A stretch of 10,243 nt of DNA from Hirudo medicinalis (taxonomy: Eukaryota > Annelida > Clitellata > Hirudinida > Hirudinidae), in the NCBI GenBank assembly GCA_011800805.1, contig MPNW01000650.1:55234-65476 (forward strand), given 5' to 3'. The position numbers and the translations under genes are program-made. This document shows, piece after piece, positions 1 to 7,651 of the stretch. Below the pieces are notes generated by a model, which was not told where the DNA came from, searched no databases, and worked only from the letters and a program-made list of their open reading frames with translations. The number at the start of each line of letters is the position of its first letter. The stretch's first letter is position 1.

Positions 1-215
1 TTCCTCCACGTCAAGGGTTCAATTAGTGTCGTGGATCCCCAAATGAATTTCTTGGCCCAAGATCCATTTTTACATCGATAATTGACTAAATCAGCCATTA
101 CTTCAGAAGCATTCGTAGTCGATTGTTTTGCTTGTTTTGCAAGGTTGTTTATCAACTTATTAGCATCAACTGGATCTTCTTCACTGAGGAAGGGTTTGTG
201 AGCGGATCTAGGCTT
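1..215 (-). pseudogene. hAT-like transposase fragment, C-terminal part, runs off the left edge
   Basis: An open minus-strand frame of about 71 residues starts after an in-frame TAA at 216-218 and continues past position 1. Its second half reads YRCKNGSWAKKFIW and then IEPLTW. This resembles the C-terminal dimerisation region of hAT transposases, where a YR-K-xxW-xxxFIW stretch is followed by a proline and a tryptophan-rich end. The frame has no initiator. Just upstream a different frame reads LYLAKYLKSLDP (about 205-240), which could be the preceding part after a frameshift. It is therefore probably a broken relic rather than an active gene. The family call comes from memory of hAT C-termini, not from a search, and a host gene exon derived from a hAT transposase is not excluded. 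Confidence 0.5.
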
Positions 216-240
216 TTAAGATATTTTGCCAGATAAAGCT

Positions 241-938
241 GTGTTAGAGGAGGGCAGCAGCTGGAAGAAGTGTTAAGAGCTCCTGGGTCAATTTATAGCA
301 CTTACAGTGTCATGGCTTGGCTCTCTCGGTCACAATTAAAGATCGCATTTTGAGAATCACGGGGCCTCCTACAAGTAACCATAATTATTGCGAAAGTTTA
401 AATCAAGTTCTTGTTCACTATTGCTGGTCATCTTCGGTACTTGTCAGAAGATTTGATCCTTTTCAGTCTCTTCGATTCGGAAGTCAATCACGAAGAGCGA
501 AATCAATAGATAACAAAAAAGGAAGGTGATTAAGTATTGCGATTTGAAACATGTCCGTGTTGACTTGATAGCATACAGAAGAGAACCCACTGTGAACAAC
601 TGATGGGAATGCAACATCTCGAGTTGAAAGTTTTGTAAACTCAATCTTGTTTTGACGATTCTTCATTCAGTTGGACCCACATTTATAAAATAAAATTTGT
701 GAGAGAAACAGACCAACATTGTGAGACAACATTATGCATATTCAAACAAATCAAATTTTGCATCTATAAATCATTTTAAAATAAAAATGACTTGTAAAAA
801 AAATCCAGTGCATATAAGTGATATTTTCATCGTTTTAATCAATCTATTGAAGTAAATATGCAAATAATTTTTATTCGTCGAATCTTAATGAACAACAAGA
901 ATAATAATAGAATAACAGGATGATAAGAATAATTGTGA
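241..938. other. AT-rich intergenic region upstream of Ly6 gene 1, no gene recognised
   Basis: Short open frames occur on both strands, including 317-529 (+) and 444-666 (-). None has a recognisable motif, signal peptide or supporting splice structure, and they overlap one another. The segment from about 690 to 938 is strongly AT-rich. I see no repeat or transposon terminus that I can name. Confidence 0.5.
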
Positions 939-946
939 TATAAATA
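939..946 (+). promoter_or_regulatory. TATA-like box upstream of Ly6 gene 1
   Basis: TATAAATA matches the metazoan TATA consensus and lies 74 bases before the ATG at 1020. A transcription start about 30 bases downstream, near 970, would leave a 5' untranslated leader of roughly 50 bases. In AT-rich DNA such matches arise by chance. The position relative to the start codon is the only other support. Confidence 0.35.
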
Positions 947-1019
947 CAAGAACTATGACTTACTAAGGCACAAAACTGTTGTAGTTTCAAGCCTTCCGGA
1001 GAATTGCAGAAGTTTCAAA

Positions 1020-1565
1020 ATGAAGATGAAAGTCATCTTTGCATGTTTGGCAATTGCATGTCTCCTCCGAGACATTGAGGCCGTCATATGTTATGACTGC
1101 AAGGGGGATAATGCCAATTGTAACAGTCCCTCCCAAGAGGATCTTCGAAGAATAACATTGTGCGATGGAAAATACTGCTTGAAATCTGTTACCGTTGCAC
1201 AAGGTCGATGATGATTTGAACTCATTTCCTTAATTAATTACATTTCGTTTTTACTTGTAAATGTACTTTTTGCTTCAACCATTACCCATTTCATATTCGA
1301 CTATTTTCAATATCGCTAACATTTTACGAAATAAATGATTGTTTCCAATGAAATAGGCAAAGAAAGTACAACCAGAACCTGCGCAAATTTGGTGAAACTC
1401 GAATCCGGTTGCTTGTTTGAAACAATCAAGAATGTTGGTGCAACTACCTGTGTCTGTACGAGCGATAAATGCAACAAGTCTCATAGAACCGGAGCTCCAG
1501 TGATACAGCTGTTGCTATTATCATCACTCATTGCATTTACTTCTGCTTTATTTGTCAGCAATTAG
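1020..1565 (+). CDS. Ly6/uPAR (three-finger) domain protein, probably GPI-anchored; gene 1
   Basis: Two exons, 1020-1203 and 1357-1565, join across a 153-bp GT-AG intron in phase 1 to give 130 residues. Residues 1-21 form a signal peptide (hydrophobic core VIFACLAIACLL). The mature part has ten cysteines at 24, 27, 34, 48, 53, 70, 80, 93, 95 and 100. The CYDC opening and the CVCTSDKCN ending are the Ly6/uPAR signature, giving five disulphides and a three-finger fold. Residues 108-128 are hydrophobic after a small-residue stretch (S103-G107), as expected for a GPI attachment signal. The start has an A at -3 (CAAAATGA). The donor is AAG|GTCGAT, weak after the GT, but the join keeps the frame and restores the C53-x16-C70 spacing. 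No canonical AATAAA follows closely; ATTAAA occurs at 1858-1863 and AATAAA at 2241-2246. Ligand and tissue role cannot be told from sequence. Confidence 0.86.
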
Positions 1566-2464
1566 TTAACAAAATATGAATCAATATAAACTAATGCATT
1601 AACGGATTGAACATTGTAATGTTTGTTAGTTCAAAAAGAATTTAGCTTTGATCGCTTAACAAAATCTTGAAAATTGAGATGAACTTTGAAGTACCGTGTG
1701 CACACATCAGTAGTCAAAAACATGAGATTTTTGTTTATAAAACAGAATTTTTAACTTTGTTCGGCAAGAGTTATTGATGTTTAAAAAAAATTATGAATAT
1801 TTTTATGGGAAGCAAAGAAATGTAAGTTTTAATCTCAAGAACAAATTTTAAAAACTTATTAAAAAAAGAAAAAAAAACATAGGAAAATAACGAAGGTTGA
1901 AATTAAAAATGAGTTCTTAATGCAAATAATTTCGAAATTTAATGTAAATTGAAGATTTTTATTTGAGTCATGCTTAGGAATTGTTTTGTAATATTTTTGT
2001 GCATCATAAGTACTCGATGAGGTGAAGCACATCAAAATAAGCTAAAATTAACTTGGATGTGCCGCTGTATTCCTACGTTGGGAAGTAGCTGCGAGAAGCA
2101 AGAAAAAGTTGTAAGCCAGCTATATCAGCAGAAAACCTACGAAACCAAAACCAACTTTGATACTTTATTGGCATTATCTGCGTAATGATATTTCTTTTCC
2201 AATTGTGCTTGCTGATAATATTTATAAGATATATTTCTTAAATAAAATTGGAATTTTAATTAGAGAATATTACATTTAAAAATATTTTAAAATTTATGCG
2301 AAAAAATGTAAAAATATCTATTTATTTATTTATTACAAGGAAGAAGGGAAGTAAAAAACGACAGCAACATAAATATCTGAAAAACAAGCCTTGTTTGTCT
2401 TTGAACATAAAGCTGTTTAATTATTAAAAATCTATTTAAGATTTATTTCTCTTTGATGTTGTGT
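1566..2464. other. AT-rich intergenic spacer downstream of Ly6 gene 1
   Basis: No coding region is recognisable. It contains many A and T runs, a TTTA-type simple repeat near 2320-2333, and one copy of a diverged intergenic repeat (about 2130-2335, listed separately). The 3' end of the Ly6 gene 1 transcript probably lies in its first part. Confidence 0.55.
2130..2335 (+). repeat. Diverged dispersed repeat, copy a
   Basis: This stretch resembles 4930-5150 in the same orientation. Shared landmarks in the same order are an AAAACCAA block, GCATTATCTGC followed by an ATATTTC block, a TTG-CTGATA/TTGATATT block, an AATAAAATT block, and an A-TATGCGAAA / A-TATACGAAA block. It has no coding potential and I do not recognise the family. 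Because both copies are AT-rich, the alignment beyond the GCATTATCTGC core should be treated with caution. Confidence 0.4.
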
Positions 2465-3397
2465 TTACATCGTTCGGCGCCAGGGTCCAATGGAGTTCCG
2501 TACCTTTTGTATATAAGATGCCCGAAACTTGCTGCACTCCTTTCCTTCACCGGAAAAACATGGCAGTCAGGCAGATTAGACGATGAGGGGAAGTGACTGA
2601 GGGCGTCTGTATAACAAAGGAAAGGGTCTCTCAAAGCCTAAGCCAATTGAGACCCACATTACTGCTAAATGTAGGAGAGGTACTTTTCTGCATCATTGCG
2701 TCGGGACTCACTGAATATGTGTCCAACAAGTACGTGGATACAGAAGGGAGGCGTGCCTGGCTGCATCGAGCACTCCTCCACGATTTGTGAGGCTAATCGG
2801 AGAACTAAGAAGTCCCGGCTGAGTTTATGTGTTTGTGTTTTTTTGTGTGTGGCTCGACTTGGCGAATGCGTACGGATCGGTTCTTCCAAGGGCGTTGAGG
2901 CCATTAACGATCTATGAGATCGGTCCACAGTCTATAGCAAGAGCGCAAAGTTAATGCTGAGATCCATAGTGGAGGAGTATATGGTCTCTAAAATAAGAAC
3001 GTAATGGATGCTAAACAACTCTGCGGACATCAGGATCCGCGAAGTTAAACCAAAAGGAAGTTTAAAGCACAGCATGAGATCGATAAGTCAGTCGCGGAAC
3101 TGAAGTTGAGGAAATGCGAGGTCATATTCAGACGGACAGGCATGCTATAGGTTGGAACCACTTCGCAAAATGGTCTGAGTCCTGCTCAGCGATGAGTGCA
3201 GAGCTTATAATCCGAGAGAGAAGGAGGGAAATTGAGAGAGAGCGATTCACAAAGGCAGTGCAGCAGTCACAGCAAGGTAGATGGACCACGTGGGAGGACG
3301 TGGTTCAGCGTTCCATCAGTTGGAATGAGATATGGAAGATGTCTCCATATCGATTGGCCTTTGTGATAAGATCGATCTATGACATCGATATTCAATA
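2465..3397 (+). pseudogene. Non-LTR retrotransposon reverse transcriptase relic (RLE type), internally deleted
   Basis: In shifting frames the plus strand gives a series of conserved blocks in the right order. They are SAPGSNGVPYLLYIRCPKL (2474 on), a finger region EGVCITKE then LRPTLLLNV (about 2590-2680), DT then QKGGVPGCIEHSS (about 2735-2785), palm motif A in VWLDLANAYGS (2847-2879), LPRALRPLTIYEI (2883-2921), SIVEEYMVSKIRT (2965-3003), and the pre-knuckle region GRWTTWEDVVQRS to RLAFVIRSIYD (about 3273-3382). At least four frame changes and several stops break it. The stretch between motif A and LPRAL is missing, including the catalytic F/MDD motif. The reading ends abruptly just where relatives continue into the zinc knuckle. 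The elements meant are those of the R2/NeSL/Hero kind, with an endonuclease after the reverse transcriptase. The family is assigned from motif order recalled from such elements. Confidence 0.75.
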
Positions 3398-3750
3398 ATT
3401 GTTAAAATATCGGCAACCCTAGCAACTTGGTTCAACCAGGAAACCAACCCAGAATTCAGCTCGTATTTCTTTAAAGCTCAATTTACATTCATGTTCCTAA
3501 ACTTTGGCAAGTGAGTCATCTTTGGTAAGTAGTGAAATAAGCTCCTAGTAATAACTTGCATTTATTTGTTGATGGATGTAAATCTTAAAAATCTTCCAAA
3601 TTATTCTATCTGGGGTTTTTGACTTCTATTCTACGTTACAGTTGTCCAGGTGTCTCTTCTTTAACTCCCCTCTGATGTCCCCGTTGTTGTGGACTGAGCC
3701 AGGACCCTCCATGTGACTGACACTCCAAGCTTCACCTTGACTTTGAAGTC
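3398..3750. other. Spacer between two opposed retrotransposon relics
   Basis: The right part, from about 3640 to 3750, directly follows the stop codon of the minus-strand relic at 3751-3753. It may be that element's 3' untranslated region. No clear poly(A) or short tandem tail marks its end. The left part has no recognisable content beyond a small inverted repeat, TTGGTT/AACCAA, near 3427-3447. Confidence 0.4.
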
Positions 3751-4645
3751 TTACTTCCGGTCCTTCATCGTCCAAATCCAGTGAGACAGTGCGGCCTCAG
3801 ACAGTTCTTTGACGAAATGTTTTGTCTGCCTGTTGGAAAGGCCTATCGCTCTGAGAAAGGCGTACCATGGACTTGCCTACAAGTCCTCTAGCACCGACTT
3901 CGATGGCGAAAAGATGGACACCATATCCTCTTGCCTCGAGATCTATTGTGAGATCCAAATACCGGTCGCTCTTCAAAGCATTGCTAAGATCCATTCTGTC
4001 TTCCCATGGAACCGTCAATTCAACCAGGATGAAGGAGTCTGTCGCTGTTGACGCCAACACTAGGTCCGGCCGCTTGCCGCTCTCTTGCACCACCTTGTGG
4101 CAATGCCTTTCTCCTTGCAGGTCTGCGGAGACTTCCCAGTCTTTAGCTTTGGAAAGTAAGTCCCTTCTTTGTTTCTCGTTCTTTTCCTTGCGGTGTTGTG
4201 CCGAGCCCTCTCTTAAGAAGTATATTCTTCTAGCTGGCGCAGTTTCACGGGCATTTGCCTGGGAGCATGCTGTCCTTTCCGCCTCAAGCACGATCTGCAA
4301 GACTTGATTGTGCCGCCATGTATAGCGCCCATGGGCAAGGGCTTATGAGCAGGATGAGAGCACGTGCCGGAGTGACTGGGAATAACCGCACAGGCTGCAG
4401 CTGGTGTCTTGGACTATCCCCCACTTCTGCAAATTGGTTCGAGAAGGGAGTACATCATAAACCAATCTGATCATGAATGCCAAACGCATGGGAGACATTC
4501 GCCAAATGTCTTTCCATATGACGGATCTTTGGAGGACCTCATCCCATGTTGTCCATTAGCCTTGATGGCTTTGTTGCACTGCCAGAGCGATTCTTTCCGT
4601 TTCCATCTGTCTCCTTCTCCTGAATTATCATGGCTGCTTTGGCTA
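3751..4645 (-). pseudogene. Non-LTR retrotransposon C-terminus: CCHC zinc knuckle plus restriction-like endonuclease
   Basis: Read leftward, the relic starts near 4640 with ALAVQQSHQG, a stop, then WTTWDEVLQRSVIW and RLAFMIRLVYDVLP. It then has a zinc knuckle C-x2-C-x7-H-x4-C (4349-4399), GRYTWRHNQVL (about 4300-4335), and a 167-residue open stretch (3797-4300). That stretch carries the restriction-like endonuclease core: RPD (about 4064-4072), an ELTVPW block (about 4004-4021) and the following K and Y. The true C-terminus, EAALSHWIWTMKDRK, is in another frame and stops at 3751-3753. R2-group elements end with exactly this CCHC-then-PD...E/D nuclease order; the nuclease nicks the target for target-primed reverse transcription. 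Breaks: a TAA three bases past the last knuckle cysteine (4343-4345), a stop near 4580, and frameshifts near 3870 and 4600. The loss of everything upstream fits 5' truncation. It has 29 of 43 residues in common with the plus-strand relic in their shared segment. Confidence 0.82.
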
Positions 4646-4800
4646 TTATAATTTATATTAATATATATATATATATATATATATAATATAACATTATTAT
4701 ATTAAAATATTACTATTTTTATTTATTTATATTTAATTATTATATTTTATATTTTATTATAATTTATAAATAAATATTAATAATTATTGATAAAAATGAG
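4646..4800. repeat. AT-rich tract with an (AT)12 microsatellite
   Basis: A pure (AT)12 run at 4661-4684 sits in a segment made almost only of A and T to about 4800. It abuts the upstream end of the endonuclease relic. No gene is present. Confidence 0.85.
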
Positions 4801-4929
4801 ATAAAAATGCTGAATTGAAAAACAATAAAATCTTAATTGAATTGGACAAATTGATGTTGTTTGCAACTAAATGAATCATTAATTATTTTAAAAAATGATA
4901 TTTACCATCAAATGTACACGTTTGGCGAG

Positions 4930-5150
4930 GCAATCAAAAACCAAAGTCAGCATTGTTACTTTCTTGGTCGATAGCAATCCGCATTATCTGCATGCTAATA
5001 TTTCCTTAGATCATATTTGTTGATATTATTAATTATATTTAGAAATACATTTTTTTTACAATAAAATTATAATTTATATACCAACTAAAACTTCGTAAAC
5101 TATACGAAATATGGAAATATGTGCACGCAGATATATGATATTATTATTTC
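4930..5150 (+). repeat. Diverged dispersed repeat, copy b
   Basis: This is the counterpart of the stretch at about 2130-2335, same orientation, with shared landmarks such as GCATTATCTGC, an ATATTTC block and an ACAATAAAATT / AAATAAAATT block. The copies flank the two central retrotransposon relics. They are well diverged and could be an old non-coding mobile element or a small duplication. Confidence 0.4.
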
Positions 5151-5294
5151 AACGACTCAGGGCAACACTACTACTAACAATAAAAACAACTATAATAATA
5201 TTACAATAATAATATTTAACTTGAGTTAAAAAATCTTTAACCATTATTTTCGGGCATGGAAGAACATAAATTCTTAGAATGTTATGCCTGATTC

Positions 5295-5318
5295 TTAATT
5301 AATTAATTAATTAATTAA
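5295..5318. repeat. (TTAA)6 simple repeat
   Basis: Six perfect copies of TTAA lie in tandem. TTAA is self-complementary, so the tract is palindromic throughout. Confidence 0.9.
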
Positions 5319-5340
5319 TATGAGAGAAAGATGGCTCAAC

Positions 5341-5382
5341 GTTGTCACGATCAATGTTGTCATGCTCGATGTCATGATCAAT
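5341..5382 (+). repeat. 15-bp minisatellite, about three units
   Basis: Units GTTGTCACGATCAAT (5341-5355), GTTGTCATGCTCGAT (5356-5370) and GTCATGATCAAT (5371-5382) follow head to tail. The third has lost three bases at its start. Units two and three differ from the first at one to three positions. Confidence 0.7.
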
Positions 5383-5532
5383 ATTTGATAAGAAGACATT
5401 TTCTTATCACATTTTTTATATAGTTTTGAGAATGATTTTCCTCAACATTTGGTAATGGTTATTCAAATTGCAAACACTCACAAGCCAATACAATTACTTT
5501 TGTATTTGTTGGAGGTTGAAACAGGTTAGTCC

Positions 5533-6119
5533 TCATAACAGCTGAGAAATTCGCTTCATGAAATAAACGAACACAAAATTCAGGGTTATGAATGCATATT
5601 GAACTTTGGGAGTTTGTGCTCTGTTGCAAAGGTTGCTGTTGCACGTGCAGTTGGTAAATCCAGCACCATTCACAGTTACAGTGGAGCAGTTGGAACTTAG
5701 GCCATCCCAGGAATTTAAGCATCCTCTTGAACTGCCAACGTATTTATCTGAGGATAACATGAAAACTGTATTTGATATTTTAAAAAAGAAAAGCTTCGAG
5801 AATATTTATTGGAAATGATATCCTCCATCAATATGAATTGATATAAAAATGTGAATTGCATGAGCATTTGGATCACTTTAAAATAAAAGCATCCGTTGGT
5901 TTAATGCAACAAATAATAAGTTAAATTATGAAAGGAAATGCAAATCCACAGACTTTGTTGGATCATCTTTGAATTGTAACAAGAAGCACCTTGGCAGGTA
6001 TTTACACCGGTAGCATTGAAAGGTTCTTTGCATTCTTTGCATTGGTAGCATTTTATTTCAGATGACCAAACAGGCTCCAACATTAACACAAGGAGGAACA
6101 ATGTACTCCGCTTAATCAT
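5533..6119 (-). CDS. Ly6/uPAR (three-finger) domain protein; gene 2
   Basis: Exon 1 is 6119-5954 and exon 2 is 5747-5533, with a 206-bp phase-1 GT-AG intron (5748-5953), giving 126 residues. The ATG is at 6119; the codon just before it is GTG, not ATG. Residues 1-20 form a signal peptide (LFLLVLMLEPVWSS). Ten mature cysteines lie at 24, 27, 30, 42, 47, 65, 76, 89, 91 and 96, with CYQC at the start and CTCNSNLCN at the end, as in Ly6 domains. N35-A-T37 is an N-glycosylation sequon. The C-terminus has a hydrophobic run (105-118) followed by MKRISQLL, so a GPI signal is less certain than in gene 1. The intron falls nine residues after the fifth cysteine, the same place and phase as in gene 1. 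The acceptor was chosen because it gives a C47-x17-C65 spacing; another in-frame acceptor 18 bases upstream would add six residues. The donor is again GTC (AAA|GTCTGT). An ATATATGAAA stretch at 6151-6160 could be a weak TATA box. Confidence 0.84.
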
Positions 6120-7489
6120 CACTCCTATTTGATCAACATCGAAGCTTGTATTTCATATATTAGCAACGGCTAATAAAAAAGTGTAATTTATTTAAAGTCG
6201 TTAGAGAATAAATAAAATATATAATCAGATAAATAAAACAATATTAATTGTTTATTTAACGAAATATAATTTTAGCAGATGAAGCACGTTGAGAACTTTC
6301 AAAACAAAAGCCTTAAACTAATTAATCCTGAATATTTAACAATCATGGCAAATAAATTTAATTCTAATATGTTAACTAAATTGGATTAACAGAATTAAAC
6401 ACAATTATAAAGAAAGTTAAAATAGCATCAACAAGAACAAAAATTATGATGCAGTGTCAGGTTGCCTTCGAATTTCAATCAAATAACTATCAACAGAAAT
6501 GCTGATTTATCTTAAAAGCTCACAATAAATTCTACGAACTCACCTGCCTCCTAAGAACGAGAATTTCTACCTTGAAAAGGTTGCTTCATCTAGCAATCAT
6601 TTTATGTCAAACAACAAGGTGCATAATATTGATTTGAATACAACTGCAGGCTGAAACACTTGAACGCCGGTCGATGGATGATGGATTGAAAACGAATGAA
6701 GGCTGCTGAGGTTCGGCTCTCTAAAAGTTGAACATAGAACTCAAAAAATATGATGCCGGTTATTTGAAAAAGCCGAAAGAACATATGTTCATATGCATCG
6801 TGGTAGTTGAAGTTCAGATTATTATTCTAAACAACATTCCTTCTGCCCCAACTTAAGGAATTCATCTTAAATCTATATTTAACTTTAATTGGTTAAATTA
6901 TTAAGTTAATTAGTTTGCTTTACTTTTTTTATTAATCTGCTGAGAGAAACATTTTCAATTTATTACAAGTAGTTTAACACTGAAACATATTTGCTCAATT
7001 AAAGATTGTATCGGAACTAGGTGTCGCCGAACATACTGTAACATGTTGCAATCCTTAGTTATTATATAAATATACGTAAATTATAAAATTTCAAACTGTG
7101 CGTTTAAACTTTCATAAATGCAAGTAATACATAATTATTTCATAAATACGGCAAACACAACATAATAAATTAGATTATTCATTACCACTGTTGGTATGAA
7201 TGAAAAATACTATTAATGTTGACTTTTCCTTCCTCGATATTTTAAAATCTAAAACAAATCTAAAAATATCTCCAATATTTCAACATGAAAATATTGAATA
7301 CTGAGCAAACAAACGAATGGCAAACACTAAAAATAAATATGAGAACAATTTCTACTGCTGAGCAAACAATTAGTGTTTAAACTTTAATGTTTGTTAAAAC
7401 ATGATTATCCAGCAACGATATTTTACTGTGCTTTAATCTCTTTCATAAATATTTACGTTAATATTTGTCCTAGATTTTCTTTCTTGATA
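6120..7489. other. AT-rich intergenic region upstream of Ly6 gene 2, no gene recognised
   Basis: The promoter of Ly6 gene 2 should lie in its left end. Scattered short frames, for example 6602-6784 (-), have no recognisable motif. A small inverted repeat CAATATTT/AAATATTG sits near 7272-7298, and CTGAGCAAACAA occurs twice, at about 7301 and 7359. I see no transposon that I can name. Confidence 0.5.
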
Positions 7490-7651
7490 CTCTGCCTTGG
7501 AGCTCCGACAGGGATCCTCAGAGGAATTTCCCCCGTCTTCCTTACGTTTTCGGGGTGTACGGGGGGTCGGGCCGCATCCGGTGATCAGCCGGATGTCCGT
7601 GTCGGGTTTTCCCTTCCGGATCCAATGCTATGCGAGGCTCTCGCTGGCCTT
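7490..7651 (-). other. GC-rich segment of uncertain origin, possibly a transposon fragment
   Basis: Base composition changes sharply at about 7490 from AT-rich to GC-rich. A minus-strand frame of about 55 codons is open here, reading KGKPDTDIRLITGCGPTPRT and then a charged stretch, without a recognisable domain. It contains a perfect 7-bp inverted repeat CATCCGG/CCGGATG with a 7-base spacer (7575-7595). The right end (7630-7655) belongs to the alternating motif array described separately. I infer an inserted element fragment but cannot name its family. Confidence 0.35.

Larger units (their letters stand above)
4801..5532. other. AT-rich intergenic region downstream of Ly6 gene 2
   Basis: It holds the second copy of the dispersed repeat (about 4930-5150), a TTAA tract and a short minisatellite, listed separately. 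The 3' untranslated region of Ly6 gene 2 must begin at its right end, since that gene runs leftward and stops at 5533. I see no canonical AATAAA on the minus strand close to that stop. Confidence 0.5.

Noticed and set aside
3867..4307. Plus-strand open frame of 146 codons as a gene
   Set aside because: It is antisense to the minus-strand endonuclease relic, which has clear family motifs; the plus-strand translation has none.
2465..4645. The opposed relics as one insertion with a twin-priming inversion
   Set aside because: Twin priming places the inverted 5' part upstream of the 3' part. Here the inverted piece lies beyond the 3' end of the minus-strand copy, and the shared segment is only 29 of 43 residues identical.
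5606..5818. Plus-strand open frame of 70 codons
   Set aside because: It is antisense to exon 2 of Ly6 gene 2 and has no motif of its own.
6120..6122. Start of Ly6 gene 2 one codon upstream
   Set aside because: The codon there is GTG on the minus strand; the first real ATG of the signal peptide is at 6119.
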